Positions 32,946-41,928 of a DNA stretch of 64,000 nucleotides are shown here, one piece after another. The position numbers were made by a program, and so were the translations under genes. Numbering within the stretch: the stretch's first letter is position 1; each line of letters opens with the position of its first letter. The DNA is taken from assembly GCF_009827455.1 (NCBI RefSeq), contig NZ_WTYZ01000001.1:620001-684000 (forward strand), in the 5' to 3' direction. Origin of the DNA: Pontixanthobacter aestiaquae. Its GTDB lineage: Bacteria > Pseudomonadota > Alphaproteobacteria > Sphingomonadales > Sphingomonadaceae. Below the pieces are notes generated by a model. The model did not search any database. It was not told the DNA's origin and saw nothing but the letters and a program-made list of their open reading frames with translations.

Positions 32946-35705
32946 CTAAGCGTTTTCCATTTCTGCTTGGCGTTGGTCGCTGGCCGCGTCGAGCAGCGCT
33001 TTCTCGATAGTTTCCAAACGGTCAGGCGAAGTGATTTTCTCGCCTAGAAGATCGGTGACGTAGAACGTATCGGCAGCGCGCTCTCCATAAGCGGTAATAT
33101 GCGCGGAATGGACGATCAACTGACTCTCGAACAAGGCCCGCGCGAGCCGGTTGAGCAATGCCGGGCGGTCGCGGGCATTGACTTCGATCACAGTGAATTT
33201 GTTCGATGCTGTGTTGTCGAAAATGACACGGTGACGGACTTTGAAGGCTTTCGAACGGCTGATCGGAAGCGGACGCTTTGCCAATTGCGGAGCGAGCTCG
33301 ATCCGGTTGGCCAGTGCGTCACCAATGGCCTTCTCAATGCGGGCAAGCTGTTGTTCTTCGTGGAACGGGTTGCCCATCGGATCTTGCACAAGGAAGTTGT
33401 CGACTGCCCAGCCGTTGCGCGTAGTATGAATGCGCGCATCGATAATGTTGGCCCCGGCGAGATGGATACCACCCGCGATGCGGTAGAACAGGCCAGGGTG
33501 ATCAGCTGCGATGACGCTGACCAAAGTGGCCCCACGTGCCTCATAAAACTCGCAGTGAATTGAAAGCTGTTCTTCGCGCTCCCTCGCCACCGAATATTGA
33601 ACAATATTGCGAGCAATGACGTCTTCCGGCTCAGCGATCCAGTAAGAATCGGTGAACATCTCATCCTGCTCGCTCAGCAGCGATTTCTTGCTGCCGAGTT
33701 CTTCAAGCACCAGCTCTTTCTTCGCTGCGACGCGGTCTTGGCGGCCGTGCTTGACGTGGCCCAAACGCAGCCGCTCTTGCGCGCTGTCATAGAGCTCACC
33801 AAGGAGTTGGCCTTTCCAGCTGTTCCACGTGCCGGGGCCAACCGCGCGGATATCGACAGCAGTCAGGATCATCAGATTGCGCAGACGTTCCAAACTCTGC
33901 ACTTGGCCCACAAAATCCTCGATAGTTTTCGGATCGGTCAAATCGCGCTTGAACGCCGTTGCGCTCATCAGCAAATGCGCGCGCACCAGCCACGCAACCA
34001 GCGCCGTTTCCTGCTCATCCAATCCAAAGCGCGGGCACAGTTTCATTGCAACTTCGGCGCCAAGGATAGAGTGATCGCCACCGCGGCCTTTGGCAATATC
34101 GTGCAGCAGCACCGCGACATAGATCGCACGGCGCGAATTGATCCGGTGGATCAGCTTGGTAGAGCGGGGATGATCGTCGGTCAGTTCACCCTTTTCGATC
34201 CGGCTCAGCAGACCAATAGCGCGGATCGTATGCTCATCGACCGTGTAGTGGTGATACATGTCGAACTGCATCTGGGCATTGACCTTGCCGAAATCGGGCA
34301 CAAATTTCCCGAACACGCCCGCCTCGTTCATCCAGCGGAGCACCATCTCCGGATCGTTTCGTCCCGCGAGCAAATCAAGGAATAGCGCATTGGCGCGCGG
34401 GTCTTTGCGGATCGGCGCTTTGATCAAGCCGGAGTCGCGATCCGCCTGCCTCATGGTGTCCGGATGGATTTCCAGTCCTTCTTCCTCGGCAATCTGGAAG
34501 ACTTCGATCAGGCGAACAGGATCTTGCTGAAACCAGTCTTTGGTCGGCGCAGCGATCTTGCCGCCCGCAACGCGGTACCCCTTGAGCGTGCGGGATTTTG
34601 CGGTGAAGCCCGCGAAGAAGCCTTTGCGTGCGCGGCGCTGCGCGAATTGATCGTCTATATGCGCAAGGAATACTCCGGTCAGGCTGCCGACGCGTTTGGC
34701 CTGAATAAAATAGAACTGCATGAACCGCTCGACCGCGCTTTTGCCGGGGCGATCGGTGAAGTTCATCCGCGATGCGACTTCGCGCTGTAGATCGAAGGTC
34801 AAACGGTCTTCCGTTCGCCCGGTTATCATGTGCAAATGGCACCGTACCGCCAACATAAAGCCCTCTGCGCGGCGGAAGGACCGGTATTCTGCTTTGGTCA
34901 GCAGGCCGACTTCGATCAGGTCGGCCGCACTGCGGACTTTGTGGATATATTTGCCGATCCAATAGAGCGTGTGCAGATCGCGCAGGCCGCCCTTGCCGTC
35001 CTTGACATTGGGCTCCACGACATAGCGGCTGTCCCCCATCCGCTTATGCCGGGCATCGCGCTCTCGTAACTTGTCGGAGACATATTCGCGCTCGCTGCCA
35101 TGAACCACTTCCTTGTAAAAGCGGCGGCTGGCTTCGTCATAAAGCTTGCGATCGCCCCACACATAGCGGCCTTCGAGCAGGGCAGTGCGGATGGTCAAAT
35201 CTTCCTTGGCCATCTTGACCATTTCGTCGAGCGTGCGGCTCGATTGTCCGACTTTGAGGCCAAGATCCCACAGGAAATAGAGCATCGCTTCGATCACTTG
35301 CTCGCACCAGGGCGTTCGCCGCGACGGTGTGAGAAAAGCGATATCGACATCCGAATGCGGCGCCATTTCAGCGCGGCCATAACCGCCGACGGCCATGATC
35401 GCGAGGCGTTCGCTGGTCGAGCGGTTACCCGATGGATAGACATCGGTGGTCACATGATCGTGCAGCAGCCGGACAATCTGATCGATCAAAAAGGACTGCC
35501 CGCCCGAGCATTCGTGCCCCGCGGCTGGTTTTTCCTTCAACCGTCTGGCCAGTTCCTCTCGCCCGTCATCCAGTGCGCTGCGCAGCAGCGCGATGACATC
35601 GAGCCGGGCGTCCTTACCCTTCTCTCTGACGAGGGTGGAAATCTCCCCGCCCAGCGCCCTGCGGTCGATAATCTGGCGCTGTTTGGGGATCTTTACCTGG
35701 TTCAA
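32946..35705 (-). CDS. glnD: [Protein-PII] uridylyltransferase / uridylyl-removing enzyme
   Basis: A 919-residue bifunctional nitrogen sensor that uridylylates PII at low glutamine and reverses this at high glutamine. The N-terminal nucleotidyltransferase domain has GGYGRAEMAPHSDVDI (G-x-GR...DVD, about 107-122). The central HD domain for deuridylylation contains HDIAKGRGGDHS. Two C-terminal ACT domains for glutamine (about 735-905) include VIAADHPGLFYRIAG and VNARDRPALLNRLAR. Length is normal for alphaproteobacteria. ATG 35705 lies 15 bases after the acyl-CoA synthetase stop on the same strand. Confidence 0.96.
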   Translation of the reverse strand: MNQVKIPKQRQIIDRRALGGEISTLVREKGKDARLDVIALLRSALDDGREELARRLKEKPAAGHECSGGQSFLIDQIVRLLHDHVTTDVYPSGNRSTSERLAIMAVGGYGRAEMAPHSDVDIAFLTPSRRTPWCEQVIEAMLYFLWDLGLKVGQSSRTLDEMVKMAKEDLTIRTALLEGRYVWGDRKLYDEASRRFYKEVVHGSEREYVSDKLRERDARHKRMGDSRYVVEPNVKDGKGGLRDLHTLYWIGKYIHKVRSAADLIEVGLLTKAEYRSFRRAEGFMLAVRCHLHMITGRTEDRLTFDLQREVASRMNFTDRPGKSAVERFMQFYFIQAKRVGSLTGVFLAHIDDQFAQRRARKGFFAGFTAKSRTLKGYRVAGGKIAAPTKDWFQQDPVRLIEVFQIAEEEGLEIHPDTMRQADRDSGLIKAPIRKDPRANALFLDLLAGRNDPEMVLRWMNEAGVFGKFVPDFGKVNAQMQFDMYHHYTVDEHTIRAIGLLSRIEKGELTDDHPRSTKLIHRINSRRAIYVAVLLHDIAKGRGGDHSILGAEVAMKLCPRFGLDEQETALVAWLVRAHLLMSATAFKRDLTDPKTIEDFVGQVQSLERLRNLMILTAVDIRAVGPGTWNSWKGQLLGELYDSAQERLRLGHVKHGRQDRVAAKKELVLEELGSKKSLLSEQDEMFTDSYWIAEPEDVIARNIVQYSVAREREEQLSIHCEFYEARGATLVSVIAADHPGLFYRIAGGIHLAGANIIDARIHTTRNGWAVDNFLVQDPMGNPFHEEQQLARIEKAIGDALANRIELAPQLAKRPLPISRSKAFKVRHRVIFDNTASNKFTVIEVNARDRPALLNRLARALFESQLIVHSAHITAYGERAADTFYVTDLLGEKITSPDRLETIEKALLDAASDQRQAEMENA

Positions 35706-35720
35706 ATGCTATCCTGCCGT

Positions 35721-37421
35721 TTAATCGAGAAGGTCACTCGCAAACATAGTGCGGACGGTGCGCTTGTCGATCTTCTGAGTGCCGAGACGTGGTAGCGGCT
35801 CGTCCGATTGCCAGATATGTTCAGGCAACGGCACTTTGAACGGGGCGAGCTTTTCCAGCATGAACTCGCGGACTTGTTCGGGTGTCATCGAGTGGCCGTC
35901 TTTCATGTGATAGACCGCCGCTGGAACTTCTCCCATCCGCTCGCACGGCACACCGAACACAGAACATTCTGCGATGCCTTCATGCGCATAGATGCCGGCC
36001 TCGACTTCGATACAGGTAATGTTCTCGCCGCCGCGAATGATGATGTCTTTCTTGCGGTCTACGATGAACAGATATTCGTCTTCATCGAGATAGCCGAGAT
36101 CGCCTGTGCGGAAGAATCCGTCATCGGTGAAGGCCGCTTTGGTTGCCTTTTCATTGCGCCAATAGCCTTTAAAGTTCGCGACTGTGCGGAAGCAAACCTC
36201 GCCGATTGCGCCTTGCTCCATGTGATTGCCATCATCATCCAGAATGGCAATTTCAACAATCGGTCGGCTGGCTTTGCCGGTGCTGCCCGGCTTGGCCATG
36301 TAGTTTTCGTTGAAGTTGCCGCAGCCTACGCCGTTGGTTTCGGTCAGGCCGTAGCCCAACAGCGGGAAGCCTTCGGGAAATGCTTCTTTGATCTTGGTGA
36401 CATGGTCGGTCGGACGCGGAGCACCGCCAGCGGCGAAGCTCTTACATGCGGTCAGATCATACTTGTCGCGGTCAGGATGCGTGGCGATTTCATAACTCAT
36501 TAGCGGAACGCCGACGAAATAGCTGACTTTCTCCGCCTCCATCAGCTCCAGCGCATGCAGTGCATCCCATTTCGGCATCATCACCAGCTTGCGCGCAATG
36601 CCGTAGCTTTGCAGGAACAGCGGCACTTCGCCGGTCACGTGGAACAGCGGCACTGCGATCAAAGCGCAGGGCTGATCTGTTGGCTCGTTTCCTTGCTGGG
36701 TCAGCAAGATTTTGGCCATTGCGCTTTGCCCGATATAGCTCATCGTACCAGCCATCACGCCGCGATGGTCGGAGTATGCGCCTTTCGATGCGCCGGTAGA
36801 GCCCGATGTATACAGGATAGTCGCGAGATCATCCGGGCCAAGCTCGCCCAGCATAGCCATGGCGGTATTACCTTCTCCCCAGATCGATTCGAGGCCTTTC
36901 GATGGCGGGCCATCATGATCGATCAGAACGACTTTGGCGCAATGGTCATTGCCTTCGAGCCGTTGTGCGCGGCCATCATCAGCCAGAACGATCGTGCATT
37001 CAGCGAGATTGATCGCGTCGGCCAATTCAGATCCGGTCGAGAAGCCGTTGAGCAATGTGGCGCAGCCGCCCGCCATAATGATGCCCATGTAAGAGATGAT
37101 CCAGTTGGCGGAATTTCGCGCGGCGATACCGATCCGGTCGCCTTTCTTTATGCCGTGATTCTGTGCCAGACCCGCTGCGACATGGACTGCCGCTGCATAG
37201 GTTTCGCCAAAGGTCAGCCGGATATCGCCGTCGACCAAGAAGGTCAGGTCTTTATGCTCGTTGCAATAATGCGCGAAATAATGCGCCAGGCTGGGCGGTG
37301 CGTTCTTGAACGCAGGCATGGTTACGCCGAAATCCTCGTAATCCACTGTTTCGAACGGTTGGCCAGGAGCGGCCAAGGCATCCATGATAGTATTGAGGGC
37401 AGTGTCGAGCTCTGTAGGCAT
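35721..37421 (-). CDS. Acyl-CoA synthetase (AMP-forming)
   Basis: A 566-residue ANL-superfamily ligase that activates a carboxylic acid through an acyl-adenylate to the CoA ester. It has the P-loop-like LYTSGSTGASKG, the A4 motif YGLTETNG, the A7/A8 region FFRTGDLGYLDEDEYLFIVDRKKDII and the C-terminal catalytic Lys in RLGTQKIDKR. The substrate is probably a medium/long-chain or branched fatty acid; this cannot be settled. ATG 37421 fits the family. It is divergent from lgt. Confidence 0.9.
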   Translation of the reverse strand: MPTELDTALNTIMDALAAPGQPFETVDYEDFGVTMPAFKNAPPSLAHYFAHYCNEHKDLTFLVDGDIRLTFGETYAAAVHVAAGLAQNHGIKKGDRIGIAARNSANWIISYMGIIMAGGCATLLNGFSTGSELADAINLAECTIVLADDGRAQRLEGNDHCAKVVLIDHDGPPSKGLESIWGEGNTAMAMLGELGPDDLATILYTSGSTGASKGAYSDHRGVMAGTMSYIGQSAMAKILLTQQGNEPTDQPCALIAVPLFHVTGEVPLFLQSYGIARKLVMMPKWDALHALELMEAEKVSYFVGVPLMSYEIATHPDRDKYDLTACKSFAAGGAPRPTDHVTKIKEAFPEGFPLLGYGLTETNGVGCGNFNENYMAKPGSTGKASRPIVEIAILDDDGNHMEQGAIGEVCFRTVANFKGYWRNEKATKAAFTDDGFFRTGDLGYLDEDEYLFIVDRKKDIIIRGGENITCIEVEAGIYAHEGIAECSVFGVPCERMGEVPAAVYHMKDGHSMTPEQVREFMLEKLAPFKVPLPEHIWQSDEPLPRLGTQKIDKRTVRTMFASDLLD

Positions 37422-37589
37422 GTGCGGTGTTATCCTCTCCGATATTCACGTCTTTTGATTGCCGGCATCCGACAAGTGTTTATTTGTGCGAAGCGCAGGG
37501 TTCCCCTCAAACTCTGCCTATGCCAGAAGCCGCGCGAAACCTGCTCTCGCGGAAACTGATCTTCGAGGGTTACTTAGGGGGTAAGACAC

Positions 37590-38516
37590 TTGCTGTCACT
37601 ATTGTCTGAAGCTGCAGCGTCCAGCGCCGTTTTATCGGCGACTGCGCCCGCGATCCAATGGGCCGATCTGGGCCTGAAAGAAGGCATCGATCTCGGCTTC
37701 TTCACGCTGCGCTATTATTCTCTCGCTTATCTGATCGGTATTCTGTTTTTCTATTGGCATTTGTCCAAAATGATAAAACAGCCCGGCGCGCCGATGGCGC
37801 AGCGGCATGCCGATGACCTGTTTTTTTACGGCACGCTCGGCGTAATTCTGGGTGGTCGGCTGGGTTATGCGATGTTCTATCAGCCAGAGCTCTTCACCAG
37901 CTTCGATGGAGACGGGTTTGTAAGCTGGAAGCTGCTGCGCCTGTGGGATGGCGGGATGAGCTTCCATGGGGGCCTGCTCGGCGTGTTGCTGGCGATCTTT
38001 TTCGTCAGCCGTCAGGGCAATCTCAAATTTCTGCGTGTGGCAGATTATGTCTCGGTCTCGGTTCCGATGGGGATGTTCCTCGGGCGTTTGGCGAATTTCG
38101 TGAATGGCGAGTTGTGGGGGCGTGAAACCGACGTTCCTTGGGCAATGAGCTTCCCCGAAGTTATAAATGGTGTGACGATTGCGGGTCCGCCGCGCCATCC
38201 ATCGCAGCTTTATGAGGCCGTTCTGGAAGGCTTGCTCCTGCTGATCTTGCTGCTCTTTATGTTCTGGAGAACGCGGGCGCGCTATCGCCCCGGACTGCTG
38301 GTTGGCGTGTTTACGATGGGTATTGCAGGCGGCCGCTTCATCGCCGAGTATTTTCGCCAACCCGATGCGCATCTTACCGAGTTTGCGATGAATACGGGCC
38401 TGTCGATGGGCCAGTGGCTGACCATTCCGCTGATCCTGCTTGGTTTGGCCGTGACCATCTGGTCGCTGCGGCAACCTCCTCTTGCCAGCGGGGCTCCTAA
38501 TCCTTCGGACGCCTGA
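37590..38516 (+). CDS. lgt: Prolipoprotein diacylglyceryl transferase
   Basis: A 308-residue inner-membrane enzyme that adds diacylglycerol to lipobox cysteines, the first step of lipoprotein maturation. About seven membrane helices are visible. It carries the Lgt motifs GGRLGYAMFY, MSFHGGLLG and the signature GRLANFVNGELWGR. The start is TTG 37590, preceded by AGGGGG about 10 bases upstream; no in-frame ATG gives a full first helix. It overlaps the next gene by 1 base (TGATG), so the pair is coupled. Confidence 0.94.
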   Translation: MLSLLSEAAASSAVLSATAPAIQWADLGLKEGIDLGFFTLRYYSLAYLIGILFFYWHLSKMIKQPGAPMAQRHADDLFFYGTLGVILGGRLGYAMFYQPELFTSFDGDGFVSWKLLRLWDGGMSFHGGLLGVLLAIFFVSRQGNLKFLRVADYVSVSVPMGMFLGRLANFVNGELWGRETDVPWAMSFPEVINGVTIAGPPRHPSQLYEAVLEGLLLLILLLFMFWRTRARYRPGLLVGVFTMGIAGGRFIAEYFRQPDAHLTEFAMNTGLSMGQWLTIPLILLGLAVTIWSLRQPPLASGAPNPSDA

Positions 38517-39601
38517 TGGATCCCCAAGCACCTCAGCAGAGCGGTAGTTTAGCGGACAGTTTTCGCCGATTGATCCGCAATACCGGTCCGATTTCGCTCA
38601 CTCATTTTATGGGCGAGAGCAACACGCGCTATTACGCCGATAAAGACCCGCTCGGGCGTGGCCAGAATGGAGGCGGTGATTTTATTACTGCGCCCGAGAT
38701 TAGCCAAATGTTCGGCGAGCTCATCGGTCTGTGGCTCGCCGATGTGTGGATTCGCAGCGGGCGCGAAGAGTATATCCACTATGTCGAGCTCGGTCCCGGT
38801 CGCGGAACGCTCGCAAAAGACGCGCTGAGAGCTGCCCGGAAATACGGGCTTGAACCGCGCATTCACTTCGTCGAAACCTCGCAGGCTCTGAAGGATATTC
38901 AGCTGAAGACGGTGCCTGGCGCGATCTGGCACGATGATCTCTCGACGGTGCCGCAGGATGGTCCGATGCTGTTGGTTGCGAACGAATTTATGGATGCGCT
39001 GCCGATCCGCCAATTGGTCCGCAGCGGGGGTAGCTGGCGCGAACGGAAAGTCGGCTTGCAGGACGATGACCTCGTGTTTGTCGCAGGCGCGCAACCAATG
39101 GATTCGGCGGTTCCCGTGGAGATGCGCGATGCGCCCGACGGGTCCATTCTGGAAACCTGTCCCGGTGCAGCGGCTGTGATGTATGAGATTGCCGGGCGCT
39201 TGGTCGATCAAGGCGGCGTGGCGCTAATCGTTGATTATGGCCATGATGCAATGCAGCTTGGATCGACTTTGCAAGCGGTCCGTTCGCATCAAAAAGTCGA
39301 ACCGTTTGCGATGCCGGGCGAGGCCGATCTAACCGCGCATGTCGATTTCGCCACGCTAGCCAATGTCGCGATGTCCCGCGATGCGCGGCATTTGGGAACG
39401 GTTTCTCAGGGCGATTGGTTGAGAGCGCTGGGCATTGAGACCCGCGCGCAAAACCTTGCTGCGCGCGCACCGCAATATGCGGAGGAGATTGCCGCCGCTT
39501 GTGATCGGCTGATCGCGGATGACCAGATGGGCAAACTGTTCAAAGTTATGGGGCTCGCTGGCCCGCAATGGCCCGACGCAGCGGGCTTCGCTGAAGACTA
39601 A
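38516..39601 (+). CDS. SAM-dependent methyltransferase, MidA/NDUFAF7 family
   Basis: A 361-residue class I methyltransferase of the DUF185/MidA family. In mitochondria its relative NDUFAF7 methylates an arginine of a complex I subunit; a similar role in NADH dehydrogenase assembly is plausible here but unproven. Motifs are GDFITAPEISQMFGELIG (family hallmark), the SAM site VELGPGRGTL, ANEFMDALPI and ALIVDYGH. ATG 38516 overlaps the lgt stop. Its own stop overlaps the convergent transporter gene by 4 bases. Confidence 0.9.
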   Translation: MDPQAPQQSGSLADSFRRLIRNTGPISLTHFMGESNTRYYADKDPLGRGQNGGGDFITAPEISQMFGELIGLWLADVWIRSGREEYIHYVELGPGRGTLAKDALRAARKYGLEPRIHFVETSQALKDIQLKTVPGAIWHDDLSTVPQDGPMLLVANEFMDALPIRQLVRSGGSWRERKVGLQDDDLVFVAGAQPMDSAVPVEMRDAPDGSILETCPGAAAVMYEIAGRLVDQGGVALIVDYGHDAMQLGSTLQAVRSHQKVEPFAMPGEADLTAHVDFATLANVAMSRDARHLGTVSQGDWLRALGIETRAQNLAARAPQYAEEIAAACDRLIADDQMGKLFKVMGLAGPQWPDAAGFAED

Positions 39602-41130
39602 AGGCCGATTGTTTCCGCCAGCTTTTGAGCTGCCTCACGCGGACTTTTCTTGTCCTCCAAACGGTCAACCGCGAAATTTGCTTCGCGCATCGCCTCCACA
39701 TCAATAGCTCCGATTAGTGGCTGCAGCGTGGACACCAGTTTCGCATCTTTGGCACTCTCGGGGGAGATCATCACCAGCGCATCGTAAGACGGAAACGCGC
39801 CCTTGCTGTCGTCGATAATAACCAGTTTGTCGGCCGCGACGCGTCCGTCGGATGTATAGGCCGAGATCACATCCGCCTCGCCTCCGGTCAACGCGTCATA
39901 CATAAAAGTGGTAGTGAAATTGCGGGTCCGTGCGAAATTCAAACCATAGGCATCGCGCACAGCAATCCATTCGGGGCGCTCAAAAAATTCGACATCGCCG
40001 CCGATCGTGAGTTGCGGAGAGAGTCGGGCCAGATCCTCCATCGTACCGATGCCCAGCTCTGCGGCGCGGTCCTGTCGCATGGCCAGAGCATAAGCGTTTT
40101 CAAAGCCGAGCTTACCAAGCACAAGTGTGCCCGTGGTCTCGCGCTCCCAATCGACAATTGTTTGATAGATTTCCTCGCGCCCGGGATTGTCATCCCGCTT
40201 GAGTTGATTGGTCCAGACGGTGCCGGTGTAATCAATCGAAATGTCAATCTGGCTGGTGGTTACCGCATTGTGGACTACGGCAGATCCTAGCCCGTCGCGA
40301 TATTGGACATCATATCCGGCATCTTCCAATCGTGCGCCGATCAGCTGGGTTAGAATATATTGCTCGGAGAAACTCTTGGCACCGATCACAATCGCATCTT
40401 TGTCCTGCGCTCTCAGCGAATAGGCGGACAATGCCACACCAATCACAGCGATTGCGGCGCCGCCCCAAACCAGCGAGCGATTGCGTTCCGCGAAGCCGCG
40501 CTCGACGGCGCCCAGCAAGGTGTCGGCGACGATGGCAAGACCGGCGGAAGCGATACAGCCCGCCAGAACCAGCGCCCAATTCTGGGTCTGCAATCCGGCA
40601 AATATCGGATCGCCAAGGCTTGGCTGCCCGATGGTCGTCGACAGCGTCGCAGCGCCGATAGTCCACACGGCTGCGGTGCGGATGCCTGCCATAATGTAGG
40701 GTGCGGCCAGCGGTGCTTCGACCAGCCGCAATTTCTGCCAGCCGGTCATCCCGACGCCGTCCGCAGCTTCAAGAACGCCAGCCGCCATATGCTCGCGCGC
40801 CGTCACCGAATTGCGCAGGATTGGCAACAATGCGTAGAGCGCCAGAGCCAGCAACGCGGGCAAGAAACCGAGGGTAGGTAGGCCTTCGCCAAAGATCACT
40901 CTCAGGCTTAGCAATATCGGGAAAAACAGCGCCAGTAGCGCCAATGCGGGAATGGTTTGTACCAAGCTGGCAAAGCCCAGAACGACTTTGGCGACCCTTG
41001 GTGAACGGCTGACCCAGACTGCCAAGGGCAGCGCGACTGCAATGCCCAACGCAAGGGCAGATGCGGCGAGCAATACATGGGCCGCAAGCTTATCGCCCAG
41101 GCCGAGAAGGGCTTCGAGGATTTCGCTCAT
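39598..41130 (-). CDS. Osmoprotectant ABC transporter, fused permease and substrate-binding domain
   Basis: A 510-residue fusion. Residues about 1-215 are a ProW/OpuCB-type permease with five to six helices and the EAA-like loop AADGVGMTGWQKLRLVEAPL. From about residue 245 an OpuAC/ProX-like binding domain begins (DAIVIGAKSFSEQYILTQLI) and continues to the end with SYDALVMISPE. The binding domain is thus tethered to the permease on the periplasmic side. Likely substrates are glycine betaine, choline or a related quaternary amine. ATG 41130 overlaps the stop of the ATPase gene by 4 bases. Confidence 0.9.
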   Translation of the reverse strand: MSEILEALLGLGDKLAAHVLLAASALALGIAVALPLAVWVSRSPRVAKVVLGFASLVQTIPALALLALFFPILLSLRVIFGEGLPTLGFLPALLALALYALLPILRNSVTAREHMAAGVLEAADGVGMTGWQKLRLVEAPLAAPYIMAGIRTAAVWTIGAATLSTTIGQPSLGDPIFAGLQTQNWALVLAGCIASAGLAIVADTLLGAVERGFAERNRSLVWGGAAIAVIGVALSAYSLRAQDKDAIVIGAKSFSEQYILTQLIGARLEDAGYDVQYRDGLGSAVVHNAVTTSQIDISIDYTGTVWTNQLKRDDNPGREEIYQTIVDWERETTGTLVLGKLGFENAYALAMRQDRAAELGIGTMEDLARLSPQLTIGGDVEFFERPEWIAVRDAYGLNFARTRNFTTTFMYDALTGGEADVISAYTSDGRVAADKLVIIDDSKGAFPSYDALVMISPESAKDAKLVSTLQPLIGAIDVEAMREANFAVDRLEDKKSPREAAQKLAETIGL

Positions 41131-41897
41131 GACGCCAATGCCGCAAGCGCTTTGGCCTGATCGCGCGGAACCGAGACGAGTCCTTGCGCAATGTCACCGC
41201 CTTCGCCAGCGAGTAATTCTTTCGGTGTATTGTCCGCCACTATATTCCCCGAATCCATGACCAATACCCGGTCGGCGAGCAGCAGTGCCTCGGCCATGTC
41301 ATGGGTGACCATGACTGTGGTCAGGCCCAATCGCTCGTGCAAAGCACGGACACGGTTGCCGAGCGCATCGCGCGTTATTGGATCAAGCGCACCGAACGGT
41401 TCGTCCATCAGCAACACATGTGGATCGGCCGCCAATGCGCGCGCCACTCCGATTCGCTGCCGCTGACCACCTGACAATTCATGCGGCATACGGCTGGCAT
41501 AACTCTCATCGAGATCGACGCCTTCGAGAAGCTCGGCTATCCGCCCTGATGGCAGTTTAGCCCCTGCGATCCTCGGACCAATGCCGATATTCTCCGCCAC
41601 GCTCAGATGGGGGAACAGGCCGATGCCCTGGAAGACATAGCCGATTTTCCGCCGCAGTTCGGGGGCGAATGCGGTGCGCACATCTTCGCCCTCGAGCAGA
41701 ACCGAACCGCTATCGGGTTCAACCAGCCGGTTGATGGTCTTGAGGAGAGTCGATTTACCCGAACCCGATTGGCCAACGAGAGCCACAAAGCTGTGATCGG
41801 CGATATCGAGCGAGATAGAATCTACCGCCACAACATCAGCGAAAATCTTGCGCGTCTCGCGAAAGCTCAGTGCAGGTGGCGAGGAAGCATCAGTCAC
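41127..41897 (-). CDS. Osmoprotectant ABC transporter ATP-binding protein
   Basis: A 256-residue ATPase with Walker A GQSGSGKSTL (about 38-47), Q-loop, signature LSGGQRQRIGVARAL, Walker B VLLMDEPFGALDP and the H-loop TVMVTHDMAEAL. It is of the OpuCA/ProV subfamily but has no C-terminal CBS pair, being short. It is the first gene of a two-gene operon with the fused permease/binding protein; together they make a complete transporter. Confidence 0.92.
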   Translation of the reverse strand: MTDASSPPALSFRETRKIFADVVAVDSISLDIADHSFVALVGQSGSGKSTLLKTINRLVEPDSGSVLLEGEDVRTAFAPELRRKIGYVFQGIGLFPHLSVAENIGIGPRIAGAKLPSGRIAELLEGVDLDESYASRMPHELSGGQRQRIGVARALAADPHVLLMDEPFGALDPITRDALGNRVRALHERLGLTTVMVTHDMAEALLLADRVLVMDSGNIVADNTPKELLAGEGGDIAQGLVSVPRDQAKALAALAS

Positions 41898-41928
41898 CCA
41901 GCGACCCTATGGCGCTGCGGTTGCTACG

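Noticed and set aside
37632..38531. 299-codon minus-strand frame opposite lgt
   Set aside because: It is antisense to Lgt, whose signature motifs are intact; the frame is Gln/His/Arg-rich and shows no domain.
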